A stretch of 64,000 bases of DNA from Yoonia sp. GPGPB17 (GCF_037892195.1 NZ_JATACI010000003.1:90068-154067), one strand, 5' to 3'. Numbered from the stretch's first letter, positions 45,284 through 53,935 are shown. Translations and numbers: made by a program. The notes: a model not told the origin generated them from the letters alone.

Positions 45284-45740
45284 CAATAGGTTGTCCACTA
45301 AGAGACTAGCAACTTCTGGCATCTCTGAGGCAAGAAACTTCCTTCGCAATCATCAAGGAAGCCATAGGCCATACTGAACATCGGCTTTTGCCAGGCCGAT
45401 ACAAGACCGCAACAGCGCGGCTAATGTATGCGTGCCGTCCCTCGCACTTTTCTCTGCGGCCAAAATGCGCACAAAGCCGCCTTTGGATCAAGGAAGCCGA
45501 AAGGAGGCTTTGTCCGCATCTTGTTCCTTTGCCACCTTCCAATGCAACGGCAGGTGTAGGGGTCCATTCCGGTAGGGGGCAGGATCGTACGGTAGCGGTT
45601 TTGCCGAAAAGTCATTCGAGGATGCGTTTAGAGGCTGTGGGTCAGTTTGTTGACTGACCTTGAGGCGGATACTAAGGGTTACTCCACACGGAATATCTCT
45701 GCCAAATGCTCACCATATCCATCTAGCCATCGGATTTTAC
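45284..45740. other. Gene-free junction between the fmd island and the Tn3-bounded segment
   Basis: About 457 nt without a convincing gene. It contains copy 2 of the 31-bp repeat (45559-45589) and ends at the left 38-bp inverted repeat. A stretch around 45480-45545 forms small inverted pieces (GCCGCCTTTGGATC..., AAGCCGAAAGGAGGC). Reads as layered transposon remnants. Confidence 0.45.
45559..45589 (+). repeat. 31-bp direct repeat, copy 2 (transposon-end-like)
   Basis: Same orientation as 32518-32548, one mismatch (C at 45565). It starts GGGGTCCATTCCGG and is followed by ACGGTAG-like sequence, loosely like the inner end of a Tn3 terminal repeat. No inverted partner was found in the window. Confidence 0.65.
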
Positions 45741-45778
45741 GGGGTCGTTTGCGGGAGAGGGCGAAATGACACTCTAAG
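45741..45778 (+). repeat. Left 38-bp terminal inverted repeat (Tn3-family type)
   Basis: Begins GGGGTCGTTTGCGGG and ends ACTCTAAG. The reverse complement occurs without mismatch at 58140-58177. Length 38, GGGG outside and TAAG inside are classical Tn3/Tn21-type features. Flanking pentamers are TTTAC (left) and ATGTT (right), so no target duplication is visible. Confidence 0.85.
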
Positions 45779-46059
45779 ACCTTTGCACAGATAGCAGGCG
45801 TTCGTGCGGATCGCGGCGAAAGCTGACGAAGAGCCCAACTTGTGAATTCAGTTTTCTCGCTGCGAGCGCGCGCAGCAAGAAAATCTCAGCATCTACAAAG
45901 ATTCGACTACTGCGAAGCAGCGGCAACTCCGGTCATTCGAGCATCATGCAGAATTTTTTAAGTGGAAATGACAGACTGCTGGCAAAACCTGCCAAGATAG
46001 TCCCGATTCAAATGTCTGCTTTTTGGCCTGTAGAATGCATAAATCGAAGACCGCGTCAC

Positions 46060-46845
46060 TCAAACCATCAACCAAAGCATCACGACTGCCATTCCTACCA
46101 TCATCAAATTTTCGGTGAGGCTCACAAACCCAAGCGGCACGTTTGAATTTCCGCCAACGCATGCACATTTGAGCTCGCGTTTGTCGAGGTAGACGGCTTT
46201 GAAAACGCTGATGGCGCCGATACTCGCGATGAAGAGTGCTGCGGGGGCGGACACCCAGGTCAGGATCATGCCGGTCATGAGGATGCCCGCGCCGGTTTCC
46301 ACAAACGGATAGATGTATGCGTAAGGTACCCACTTTCGCGCAAGAAGGTCGTAGTTGAGGAACATTGTGGAGAACCCCTCGATATCGCGCAGTTTTTGCA
46401 TGCCGAGAAGGATCATCGAGACAGAGATGAACCAGCCCAGTGTTTGCCATGTGATTGCGCCGAGGAACCCAACGGAGAGCGCGATTGCAGTGAATGCGGC
46501 GACGGCGAAGAGATAAAGCACTGGCCGATAGGTGGTTGCCTTCGGGTTCCAGCCGGTCAGCTTTTCGCGCAGGTCCGTATAACCGCCAACACGTTCGCCA
46601 TCGATCCACGCTTGGGGCGTCGTTTTAACGTCGTACTCGGCTTTGAAGGCATCCACTTCGGCGCGGGTTCGGAAGAGCCTATCATCGACATCATATCCCT
46701 GTCGTTCGAGAAGCCAGCGCGCCTTTTGCCCAGATGGGCACAGATGATCCGGCAGGGCCATCCGATAAAGCACAGCCGTTTTGCCCACCGCAGCTTCGGC
46801 AGGGTTTGAATCAATGTCGGCTGCGTCGCGCGTGTCTTTGGGCAT
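46060..46845 (-). CDS. Glutaredoxin-like/MauE fusion membrane protein
   Basis: 261 aa. The N-terminal third is glutaredoxin-like (AVLYRMALPDHLCPSGQKAR, then KTTPQAWIDGERVGGYTDL), with one active-site Cys. The C-terminal part has four or so membrane helices of the MauE/DoxX type and CACVGGN near the end. Such proteins are linked to periplasmic redox or metal work. Divergent from the CsoR-type regulator, sharing its operator. Confidence 0.85.
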   Translation of the reverse strand: MPKDTRDAADIDSNPAEAAVGKTAVLYRMALPDHLCPSGQKARWLLERQGYDVDDRLFRTRAEVDAFKAEYDVKTTPQAWIDGERVGGYTDLREKLTGWNPKATTYRPVLYLFAVAAFTAIALSVGFLGAITWQTLGWFISVSMILLGMQKLRDIEGFSTMFLNYDLLARKWVPYAYIYPFVETGAGILMTGMILTWVSAPAALFIASIGAISVFKAVYLDKRELKCACVGGNSNVPLGFVSLTENLMMVGMAVVMLWLMV

Positions 46846-46890
46846 TGGCTTCTCCGTCAGTGTACTTGCGTGGGCATTGCTTATCTCGAT

Positions 46891-46907
46891 ATACCCCCAT
46901 AGGGTAT
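46891..46907. promoter_or_regulatory. CsoR-type operator 1
   Basis: ATACCCCC-ATA-GGGTAT dyad between the divergent MauE-type gene and the regulator gene. This G/C-tract dyad flanked by AT is the known form of CsoR/RcnR-type operators. A near-copy lies at 49818-49834. Confidence 0.75.
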
Positions 46908-46977
46908 ATAATCAATAGCGCCAGCTTTGGTTCCAAGATCACTCGACTTTTTCTCTGCCACTATGCGAAAAGTGACT

Positions 46978-47250
46978 ATGCACGAAAACCGCGAAGCCAC
47001 ATTAAAACGTCTGAAACGCTTGGAGGGCCAGGTCCGCGGGATCGCTCGGATGGTCGAAGAGGACCGCTATTGTGTTGATGTTCTGACACAGATTGCGGCG
47101 GTGCGCGCTGCTCTCAAAGGCGTCGAGAAGCTCGTGATTGATGATCACGCATCCCATTGCATCGAACACGCGCTGGCTTCGGGTGATCGAGAAAATCAGC
47201 GGGCAAAGTTCACCGAACTCCTTGAACTCCTCGACAAGGCACGCGGCTAA
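46978..47250 (+). CDS. CsoR/RcnR-family metal-sensing repressor
   Basis: 90 aa from ATG 46978 (ATG 46963 is possible). All-helical fold with LKRLKRLEGQVRGIARMVEE, then YCVD and ASHCIEHA supplying Cys, His and Cys in the spacing used by copper-sensing CsoR. It would release its operators when Cu(I) binds. Two operators in this element suggest control of both the MauE-type gene and the operon reading left from 49812. Confidence 0.9.
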   Translation: MHENREATLKRLKRLEGQVRGIARMVEEDRYCVDVLTQIAAVRAALKGVEKLVIDDHASHCIEHALASGDRENQRAKFTELLELLDKARG

Positions 47251-47254
47251 GTCT

Positions 47255-48133
47255 TCAAAGATTGACGGGTGGCGTTGTCACACTGGTGATCGTTGCCGTT
47301 GCCAACAGGATGGCGACGACGGCCAGTATCTCCATTGAAATAGAGCGCCGCAGTGCATGTATTGAGCCAGGTTTCTCGGCGCGCAAAGCAGGGACAAGCC
47401 TCACTTTGTTGAAGGCCGCAAAGCCCAAGAGCACCGCAACAATCGCGACTTTGAGCAAAAGTGCTAAGCCGTAGGCCGTTCCAAATAACTCAGTGACGGA
47501 GCCTGAAAGCAGCCAAGCGAGCGATGTGCCTGCTATGATCAGGATGGCTACGCCAAAAACGGCGACATTGCCAAAGAAGTGCAACAGATCTGCTCCCGTG
47601 CGAGCAAGCGCTGCCCTACGTAATGGCACAAGCGCACTAACCCAGAAAGCAGCGGCTAGAAGATGCAGCACCAACAAGACGGCCAGGGCAGCTCTGGGTT
47701 CCCCAAGAGCGTGGCCCACTTGAGCAAAGGATATCGCCACAGCAACGGACCCCGCCAGAGCGATCCACTGCCCGATACGGGGGACCAAGATTGCCAGTAT
47801 CGCGAGTTCGCCTATCCCGCGCCAAATCGCAGTGGTCCCAAGTGGACTTTCCCAAACGAAGCCAAGCATCACTGGGTCGGTCGCGCCCTCTAAGCCCATC
47901 CCGGATATCCGGGCCGCCCGAATACCGAACCGAACGGCAAGCATGGCGAGACCGACGAGCGCCGCACCGACCGCAATCCGCCTTGCAAGGCGCAGTATAG
48001 ACACCTCAGCACGCTTTGCGAAAATGAAGGAAAACAGCACGCCCCCCACCGCGAGCAAAGCCGCGCCATAGCCAATCGCCTTGGCCAAGATGGCCAAAAC
48101 GACAAGACCGTCGATTGGCGCGAGGCCTGTCAC
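47255..48133 (-). CDS. copD: CopD-family copper membrane protein
   Basis: 292 aa with about eight membrane helices (for example AKAIGYGAALLAVGGVLFSF, HLLAAAFWVSALVPL with the family's conserved His-Trp region). CopD moves copper across the inner membrane with CopC. It overlaps copC by four bases. Ends 4 nt from the convergent regulator gene. Confidence 0.88.
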   Translation of the reverse strand: MTGLAPIDGLVVLAILAKAIGYGAALLAVGGVLFSFIFAKRAEVSILRLARRIAVGAALVGLAMLAVRFGIRAARISGMGLEGATDPVMLGFVWESPLGTTAIWRGIGELAILAILVPRIGQWIALAGSVAVAISFAQVGHALGEPRAALAVLLVLHLLAAAFWVSALVPLRRAALARTGADLLHFFGNVAVFGVAILIIAGTSLAWLLSGSVTELFGTAYGLALLLKVAIVAVLLGFAAFNKVRLVPALRAEKPGSIHALRRSISMEILAVVAILLATATITSVTTPPVNL

Positions 48134-48474
48134 TCAGTGACCGTGAAGGAGAAGCTGCCCTGCATCGGATGGCCGTCCGACGCCATACCGCGCCAATCGA
48201 AGCGATAGTTTCCAGGCGGAAGCTCTTCCAAAGGCATGGCTCGAAACTCATTCACGGGGTCCATGCCTGTCTCGCGTTCTATTTCGACATCTCCATCTGG
48301 AGAGGTAAGCGTGACCGAAATGATGCGCATCGGATCATCGAACCGCATTGAAAGCTCCGGCACTTCTGTGACTGTCGCACCGTCGGCGGGTGTTGTGGCC
48401 TCAGACTTCGAATGGGCAAAGGCAAGAGCGGGAGCAACTAAAACGGCCAAGCCGAGAAGAGTTTGTTTGATCAT
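48130..48474 (-). CDS. copC: CopC periplasmic copper-binding protein
   Basis: 114 aa with a signal peptide ending LAFA-HSKSEA, so the mature protein starts with the copper-binding histidine. The beta-sandwich shows PADGATVTEVPELSMRFDDP and ends SDGHPMQGSFSF with the second His site. Works with CopD. Preceded by a cytochrome c gene in the same operon. Confidence 0.92.
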   Translation of the reverse strand: MIKQTLLGLAVLVAPALAFAHSKSEATTPADGATVTEVPELSMRFDDPMRIISVTLTSPDGDVEIERETGMDPVNEFRAMPLEELPPGNYRFDWRGMASDGHPMQGSFSFTVTE

Positions 48475-48486
48475 CTGAATTTTCCT

Positions 48487-48951
48487 CTATTCGGACTGGG
48501 CATTCAGTTCGTCGTGATACTGACGAAGGTCGTCGGGCCAAGTTGATTTGATGAAGGACAGCACCGCAATGATCTCGTCATCAGTGAGCACACCCTCATA
48601 GACAGGCATGCCGGATGGTGGCGCGTTCTCCATCAGACCGGCAAGCCCATATTTGGTCAGGGTAAAAAGCGTTTCATCATCATGGTGCCACGTATGGCCT
48701 GTTGCGTCATGAGGTGGTGCTGGCAGCTGTCCATCTTCTCCACGTATTCGCCAGTTTGGCTGCCCCTCCAGGCGCGCACCATGGCAAGCGGCACATTGGT
48801 CTGCGTAGATGCTTTGGCCCAAGGCGATCACTTCGGCGTCGTCAGGCGTCAAAATACCAACCGTTTGGGAAGGTTGCGCCAGAACAAATGCGGCTGCGAA
48901 ACCGGCGAGCGTGAGCCCACTGCTTATCAAAACGGCTTTCCGACTTACCAT
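48487..48951 (-). CDS. Class I cytochrome c
   Basis: 154 aa with an N-terminal signal or anchor (SSGLTLAGFAAAFVLA), haem motif CAACH in YADQCAACHGARLEG, and a distal Met in PPSGMPVYEG. Small c-type cytochromes accompany copper operons of this sort in alphaproteobacteria. Its start touches the preceding gene's stop (4-base-type overlap near 48951). Confidence 0.9.
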   Translation of the reverse strand: MVSRKAVLISSGLTLAGFAAAFVLAQPSQTVGILTPDDAEVIALGQSIYADQCAACHGARLEGQPNWRIRGEDGQLPAPPHDATGHTWHHDDETLFTLTKYGLAGLMENAPPSGMPVYEGVLTDDEIIAVLSFIKSTWPDDLRQYHDELNAQSE

Positions 48952-49418
48952 CAGGTGTCGAACGGCTGCGCCGTGCCAACGCGGTAGTATACCGTGCCGG
49001 TGCCAGCCTCTCCACCAAATGCAATGACATCGTAGCGGGCGGAAGGGTCATCGCCCATGCCAGGAGAGCCCATCGGCATGCCCGGAACAGCAAGCCCAGT
49101 AATGTCTGGGCGATCCTGCAAGACTGCTTCCAATGCTTCGAAAGGCACATGCCCTTCGAAGACATAACCATCCGCTTCAATAGTGTGGCAGGAGGCGAGA
49201 TCAAGCGGAATGCCGCGCTCTGACTTTTGCGCCTCAGGATCGGTCAGTTCCTCGACGGTGACGGCGTAGCCGCGTGCGCGAGCTAGGTCAGCCCAGGCGT
49301 GACAGCAACCGCAGCCGGGTGACGCGAGAACGCGCATAGGTGTGCCAGCACGAGCAGGCAGGGCAGCCACGACAAGAGCTGTTGCAGATAGAGTAGTGAA
49401 GTTACGACGTGTGATCAT
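48951..49418 (-). CDS. DUF411 metal-binding protein
   Basis: 155 aa from ATG 49418, which has AAAGGA upstream; an upstream in-frame start at 49505 would lack a signal peptide. The signal (TTLSATALVVAALPARA) is Tat/Sec-like with RR. DUF411 core: SPGCGCCHAW (three cysteines) and GHVPFEALEAVL, GLAVPGMPMGSPGM. DUF411 proteins occur with copper resistance genes and bind metal in the periplasm. Confidence 0.9.
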   Translation of the reverse strand: MITRRNFTTLSATALVVAALPARAGTPMRVLASPGCGCCHAWADLARARGYAVTVEELTDPEAQKSERGIPLDLASCHTIEADGYVFEGHVPFEALEAVLQDRPDITGLAVPGMPMGSPGMGDDPSARYDVIAFGGEAGTGTVYYRVGTAQPFDT

Positions 49419-49476
49419 GTCTGTCGGTCCTTTTGTTAGAAAGTTGAATGGATGGCGGGCAATCGCCCGTTGCCGT

Positions 49477-49812
49477 TCAGACTTTCGGAGGACCAGTAGG
49501 GACAACCAGCGTTAGGTTCGCAAAATCGAAATCGGCGTGCAGAACATCAACAACCGATCTGTTTGCGGGATTATCCGGTGAAGTCGCCCACATGGCCGCA
49601 AGATCGCCAAAACAGGGGGTTGATCCCATTCCGCTGGTGGCATCGCAGCAGTACGCGAGTGCCTTCTCAGCATCAGCCACTGGATCGCTTTCTGACATTT
49701 CGGCGTGGTGGGCGGCGTGATCCGATCCATGGTTCAAGCCATGCATCACAGATGCGGTGGATGCACCAGCGAATGCAAAAACAAGAATGATCGACAGAAC
49801 CAAACGAAACAT
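49477..49812 (-). CDS. Small secreted His/Cys-containing protein
   Basis: 111 aa with a signal peptide (LVLSIILVFAFAGASTAS). The mature N terminus is His-rich (HGLNHGSDHAAHHAE), with cysteines (AYCCDA, TPCF), consistent with metal binding. First gene of the leftward copper operon. The operator (49818-49834) lies only 6 nt before the ATG, leaving no room for a normal ribosome site. Confidence 0.75.
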   Translation of the reverse strand: MFRLVLSIILVFAFAGASTASVMHGLNHGSDHAAHHAEMSESDPVADAEKALAYCCDATSGMGSTPCFGDLAAMWATSPDNPANRSVVDVLHADFDFANLTLVVPTGPPKV

Positions 49813-49817
49813 ACTCA

Positions 49818-49834
49818 ATACCTACAGGGGGTAT
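49818..49834. promoter_or_regulatory. CsoR-type operator 2
   Basis: Reading the minus strand, ATACCCCC-TGTA-GGTAT; 13 of 17 positions match operator 1. It sits at the head of the operon 49812 to 47255, placing copC, copD and their partners under the same repressor. Confidence 0.7.
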
Positions 49835-49876
49835 AGGGCTTTGACAAGTCACGAGGATGTGTCGCCGTAATCGAGC

Positions 49877-50461
49877 CTAATTGCATCCGTTATGGCTACG
49901 CCACATCTCGGGGTCATGCCCCTCAGGAATAGAGGCACAGGGATCATCTGAATAACCGCGCAAGACCGAGTACTGGCTGACTTGGGCATCGGTCAGCAAT
50001 GGCAAAGTTAACAGATGAGCATTCAGATGAACGAGGCGGAGAGCTGCCCGCGCTTGACCGGCTTGTGCAACCAACCGTTCAAGCGCCTCGGCATCTGGTG
50101 CTCCTTGTTGAAAGGCTGTGTCTAACGCTTGTTCCGCAGCCACGAAACGCTCCCCGGCCGTTATGGCGTCTGCCTGCATCTGCGCCCGGATCGCCTCAAT
50201 GTCACTGCGCTGCTGTTCGGTCAGACCGATGTCATCGGCAAGCTCAAGCAGGTGCGTCGGCCCCGGCACACCATTGAGTTCGGCAGCACGCGCAAGCCCC
50301 CATCCGCCGCCACGTGCGATTTCCTCTAAGTCCTGTCCCGACAAGGATTTGATCAGGCGCGTTTCTTCGCCCACGTAATCCGAGGGCAAAGTGCCATGAC
50401 TCTGCGCAATGGCGATGGTGGGCAAGAGCACCATGACAAGTGCAAAGCGCATGGCTGTCAT
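49877..50461 (-). CDS. Spy/CpxP-like periplasmic protein
   Basis: 194 aa with a signal peptide (LVMVLLPTIAIA). A helical body with LTEQQRSDIEAIRAQMQADA followed by a second LTDAQVSQY, the LTxxQ pair of Spy/CpxP-type chaperones and heavy-metal-resistance proteins. One cysteine pair at the end. Likely protects periplasmic proteins or binds metal, part of the copper response. Confidence 0.78.
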   Translation of the reverse strand: MTAMRFALVMVLLPTIAIAQSHGTLPSDYVGEETRLIKSLSGQDLEEIARGGGWGLARAAELNGVPGPTHLLELADDIGLTEQQRSDIEAIRAQMQADAITAGERFVAAEQALDTAFQQGAPDAEALERLVAQAGQARAALRLVHLNAHLLTLPLLTDAQVSQYSVLRGYSDDPCASIPEGHDPEMWRSHNGCN

Positions 50462-50526
50462 AATTTAAGTCCTTGATTGATCAGGCGTTGGCGCAAAGGG
50501 ATTGCATGGAGTGAGCAGTACAGAAC

Positions 50527-51090
50527 ATGATAGAAATCATGTATGATCATTGGCTTCATTGTTTTGACGGCGCGCCTAAGAGAACGCTGGCGGAAGGCGA
50601 AACGCTATTTCGGCGAGGCGATAAAGTTGACTGGGCATTCCTGGTCCGTGAAGGGCGTATTTCCCTTCGGCGGGCGCTCCAAGATGGCGGGCTCCTGACC
50701 CTTCACAGCACCGGTGCTGGTGATCTGGTCGCCGAAGCATCCCTCTTTGCGGACAGGTATCACTGCGATGCAATGGCGGGCACGGCGACGACGGTCGTTT
50801 GGTTGCCCAGAGCTAAATTGATGGCGCATTTGGAAAATGCTGTTTCATCAGATCAACTTTTGATCAAAGCGTTCGAAAGAACAGCGAGAGAGTTACAGAC
50901 CTTGCGAACTCGCATTGAGATTATGCGTTTGCGCAAAGTCGCAGATCGGCTGGACGCCTATCTCGAACTGTACGGTCCCCCTGAGGAAGGCGGATGGGTA
51001 CGGGTCGCGGATTGGATCGGTGTGACACCCCCTGCGTTATATCGAGAACTGGCGAAGCGTCGAACGAAGAACGAAAACGCGCCGTCCTGA
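50527..51090 (+). CDS. Crp/Fnr-family transcriptional regulator
   Basis: 187 aa, somewhat short for the family. Cyclic-nucleotide-type beta roll (GETLFRRGDKVDWAFLVREG, LHSTGAGDLVAEASLF) then a dimer helix and an HTH (WVRVADWIGVTPPALYRELA). No Fnr-type iron-sulfur cysteines. It is divergent from the Spy-like gene and may control it. Target unknown. Confidence 0.88.
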   Translation: MIEIMYDHWLHCFDGAPKRTLAEGETLFRRGDKVDWAFLVREGRISLRRALQDGGLLTLHSTGAGDLVAEASLFADRYHCDAMAGTATTVVWLPRAKLMAHLENAVSSDQLLIKAFERTARELQTLRTRIEIMRLRKVADRLDAYLELYGPPEEGGWVRVADWIGVTPPALYRELAKRRTKNENAPS

Positions 51091-51246
51091 AGCAACAAGG
51101 TAGGAAGGGCTCTGAGACACCCAATGCGCTTGCAGAGAGGCCATGTTTCAGGTTCTTCGGAAAACTGCAATTCAACGCCATGCTAAGCTCTCTGCGTCAG
51201 CGAGGTGCTGATGACTGGGTATGGAGGGAGGATTGGAGGGCAAAAT

Positions 51247-51879
51247 ATGCCAAGAGTCCAACTTCCCGCAGTCACCCCAAAGCGCAAAGCCTGGAACAAG
51301 GGGCGTATCATTGGCCAGAAGCGGCCGCTGCTTCCCAGACAGGTATGGGCTATCCGTGCGCGGCTCGAACTTGCGGGCTATCTTCGCGACCTTGCACTGT
51401 TCAACGTAGCGATTGATAGCAAGCTAAGGGGCTGTGATCTGGTCAAACTCGCCGTGAGCGATTTGGTCAAAAATGATCGCGTTCGCGAAAGAGTTTCGGT
51501 GATGCAAAGCAAAACCAAGAGGCCAGTCCAGTTCGAATTGACTGAAAACACAAGAGATACTGTCACTGCATGGGTAAGATCACCAGAGATGATCGGATGC
51601 CATTTCATGTTCCCGAGCCGCTTCCACGATCGCCCGCACATCTCAACCCGTCAGTATGGTCGGATTGTTCGCGATTGGGTGACGGCGATCGAATTGGAAC
51701 CGAGTGGCTACGGCACCCATTCGCTGCGACGGACCAAAGCTGCGGAGATCTACCGCAAGACAGGCAACCTCCGCGCCGTCCAACTGCTGCTTGGTCACAC
51801 CAAAGTGGACAGCACCGTTCGATATCTGGGTGTCGAGCTTGAAGATGCTCTTAGCATTGCAGAGCGCATTGACATCTGA
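51247..51879 (+). CDS. Minimal tyrosine recombinase
   Basis: 210 aa from ATG 51247. It lacks an arm-binding domain and much of a core-binding domain. Catalytic residues are visible: Arg in DSKLRGCDL, His-x-x-Arg in GTHSLRRTK, His in LLLGHTKVDST, Tyr in TVRYLGV. Short recombinases of this type often travel with Tn3-family transposons and plasmids. It may resolve co-integrates of the surrounding element in the absence of a serine resolvase; the crossover site was not found. Convergent or divergent neighbours do not overlap it. Confidence 0.87.
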   Translation: MPRVQLPAVTPKRKAWNKGRIIGQKRPLLPRQVWAIRARLELAGYLRDLALFNVAIDSKLRGCDLVKLAVSDLVKNDRVRERVSVMQSKTKRPVQFELTENTRDTVTAWVRSPEMIGCHFMFPSRFHDRPHISTRQYGRIVRDWVTAIELEPSGYGTHSLRRTKAAEIYRKTGNLRAVQLLLGHTKVDSTVRYLGVELEDALSIAERIDI

Positions 51880-52142
51880 CTTGCCTTGGCGAGCGGCTCC
51901 GCCGTTCGCCATTTCGAAGGGGTTATTTATCTTTCGGGAGGTGATGGGCCGTATTGCGCCCACCCTCTGAGTTCACAGGGCAAGAACCTCAATCTTGAAA
52001 GGAATTTCGCCAAATTGGCCGTTCGTTCACTTTGGTAGAGACTCAGCGTCGCCGAAGCCGTACGGTCCTCACCTGAAGCGATGTGATCGTGCCTCTACCA
52101 TAGTACTTTCATGAATCGCTCAATCCCGCAGGGAGCCAATTC

Positions 52143-52559
52143 ATCACAAATCTCATTCAGATCGTTTATGCGTCACAGCCGTTTGGATACGATGAGCCGA
52201 CACTGGCAGGCATTTTGCTCGATGCCAGACGCTGTAATAAGCGGGATGACGTGACCGGCGCGCTTGTTTGTAGACATGACATCTACCTTCAACTGCTGGA
52301 AGGTCCGGAAGATGCAGTGCGCGCAGCCTATGCTCGGATTTGTCGCGATGACCGTCATGCTGGGGTCAAAGAACTCCTGAATCGCAGGATACAAACCCGA
52401 TTGTTTGCAAGTTGGGCGATGCTTCATGATCCTGCGAAGACTTGGATTTGGACGGAAGAAGAGATCGCAAATGCCGCACTTGATCGCGCAGAAACAGCAG
52501 AAATCATAAAAGTATTCAAAGACCTATCGGATCGATCCGGGATACCGGCTGTACATTGA
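52143..52559 (+). CDS. BLUF-domain blue-light sensor with a noncanonical start
   Basis: About 138 aa if read from ATC 52143. The flavin-binding core needs this upstream part: NLIQIVYASQ (Tyr9), RRCNKRDDVTGAL (Asn32) and IYLQLLEG (Gln49) fit the BLUF Tyr-Asn-Gln set. No ATG, GTG or TTG exists upstream before a stop, yet GGGAG (52131-52135) is ideally placed 7 nt before the ATC. The next TTG (52215) would lose the tyrosine. Either ATC is used, or it is a mutated or misread ATG. A 263-nt gene-free gap lies upstream. Confidence 0.8.
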   Translation: MTNLIQIVYASQPFGYDEPTLAGILLDARRCNKRDDVTGALVCRHDIYLQLLEGPEDAVRAAYARICRDDRHAGVKELLNRRIQTRLFASWAMLHDPAKTWIWTEEEIANAALDRAETAEIIKVFKDLSDRSGIPAVH

Positions 52560-52605
52560 TGCAGATCCTTCTCGCATCGATGCAGACGCGAACCATGACC
52601 TGTAA

Positions 52606-53169
52606 ATGGTAGGCGGCATGATGGGTGTGCACTCAGTGCCCGATGCGTTCACGACGTGGGAATGTGAACGCATCGTTGCGGCAATCGCCAAAATGCCCAC
52701 CGATGACGCGCTGCTTGTGGGCCGCAAGCGGTATCACAATCTGCGTAATGCGGAACTCGTTTGGATGGACGATGTCGGAGACCTCAGCTGGGTGATGAAC
52801 CGGTTGATTGAGCTTGTCAGTCATTCCAACAAGCACCGGTTTGATTTCGATGTGCGCGAATTTGCGGAAAGCCCGCAAGTAGCCAAATATGATGCAGCCA
52901 AAGGTGGCCATTTTGCCTGGCATTCTGACATCGGCGATGGTCCTGCTGCTGGTAAAAGAAAGCTCACGCTTGTGCTGCAATTGAGCAATCCGGACACCTA
53001 CGACGGGGGTGACTTGGAAATCAGGCCGAGCGCCCACATCCAATTGGCCAATCGGGCGCAAGGGTCTGTAAGTGTGTTTCCGAGCTTTGCACTGCATCAG
53101 GTGACGCCGATCAAGCGGGGCATCCGGCGCTCGTTGACCGTCTGGGCGCATGGCCCCGCGTTTCGCTGA
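52606..53169 (+). CDS. PKHD-type 2-oxoglutarate/Fe(II) hydroxylase
   Basis: 187 aa. Iron ligands H-x-D in GHFAWHSDIGDG and distal His in ALHQVTPIKRG, with the 2-oxoglutarate Arg in GIRRSLTVWAHG, give the prolyl-4-hydroxylase-like fold of the PKHD (PiuC-like) group. Substrate unknown. An inner ATG at 52618 is possible. Follows the BLUF gene by 46 nt on the same strand. Confidence 0.9.
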   Translation: MVGGMMGVHSVPDAFTTWECERIVAAIAKMPTDDALLVGRKRYHNLRNAELVWMDDVGDLSWVMNRLIELVSHSNKHRFDFDVREFAESPQVAKYDAAKGGHFAWHSDIGDGPAAGKRKLTLVLQLSNPDTYDGGDLEIRPSAHIQLANRAQGSVSVFPSFALHQVTPIKRGIRRSLTVWAHGPAFR

Positions 53170-53581
53170 AGGCGGCTCAAAGAGGTCAAGAGCTAGAAAC
53201 CACGGGCTTTGTTCTGAAAAGGGGTCAAGTCAGCCAGCATTGTAAATTGGGTTCTGGGCGACTACATAGAATATACAAAGTTGTGGTCTTCTTCGGCAGA
53301 GGTGCATCGCCTGCCAGAGCCAACTGCAACTATCTATCACTAGAATTCGACTGTGGCGTGCCTTTACAGGGACTTGACGCTTGGGACGGTTGCCGACTGA
53401 TGGCGCACGACCGCATCACCCATGCGTCATGACTTTCCGTCATGGCGGCCTGACGGACCAGCGATTTGCGCCCGGGCATGGATTGCGTGTTGTCGATAAA
53501 TCGATCTCGATGCCGCTCTGACAAAATGTTTTGTCAGCGCAAAAACAGCGTGGCGGCGCTTTCTCCGTCAAAGGATCAAAA
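53170..53581. promoter_or_regulatory. Gene-free region with a strong palindrome before the repeat-protein/DUF1611 genes
   Basis: 412 nt with no convincing gene. At 53518-53537 lies CTGACAAAA-TG-TTTTGTCAG, 9-bp arms, as in TetR/GntR-type operators. It is 44 nt before the ATG at 53582 and probably controls that transcription unit. No cognate regulator is recognised nearby apart from the Crp/Fnr protein, whose usual sites differ. Confidence 0.5.
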
Positions 53582-53935
53582 ATGACTTTTCCAGAATGGA
53601 CGAAACCCGGCCTCTACGGTGCTTTGGGTGGTGCGATTGCGGTTTCTATAATTGGCTTCGCTTGGGGTGGCTGGACAACAAGCAGCAACGCCCAAACCAT
53701 GGCACAGGACTTGGCTGCTGAAGAGGTGACTTTGGCGATGGTGCCGGTCTGCCTCAATATGTCAGCGGCTGATCCGGAACGCACAGAGAAGCTCGCAACT
53801 CTTCAGGATCTCTCTAGTTTTGGCCGCCGCAATGCAATGATGGAAACGGGCTGGGCCACGCGCCCCGGTACAGATACGCCTGATCGTGACCTAGCAGCTG
53901 CTTGCCTCGCGGGGCTTGAGTTGGATGGATCATAA
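53582..53935 (+). CDS. Hypothetical membrane-anchored protein
   Basis: 117 aa from ATG 53582, with AAAGGA upstream. One N-terminal membrane segment (GALGGAIAVSIIGFAWGGW) and a soluble, mostly helical part with two cysteines (VPVCLNM, AAACLAG). No family recognised. First of a run of plus-strand genes. Confidence 0.7.
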   Translation: MTFPEWTKPGLYGALGGAIAVSIIGFAWGGWTTSSNAQTMAQDLAAEEVTLAMVPVCLNMSAADPERTEKLATLQDLSSFGRRNAMMETGWATRPGTDTPDRDLAAACLAGLELDGS

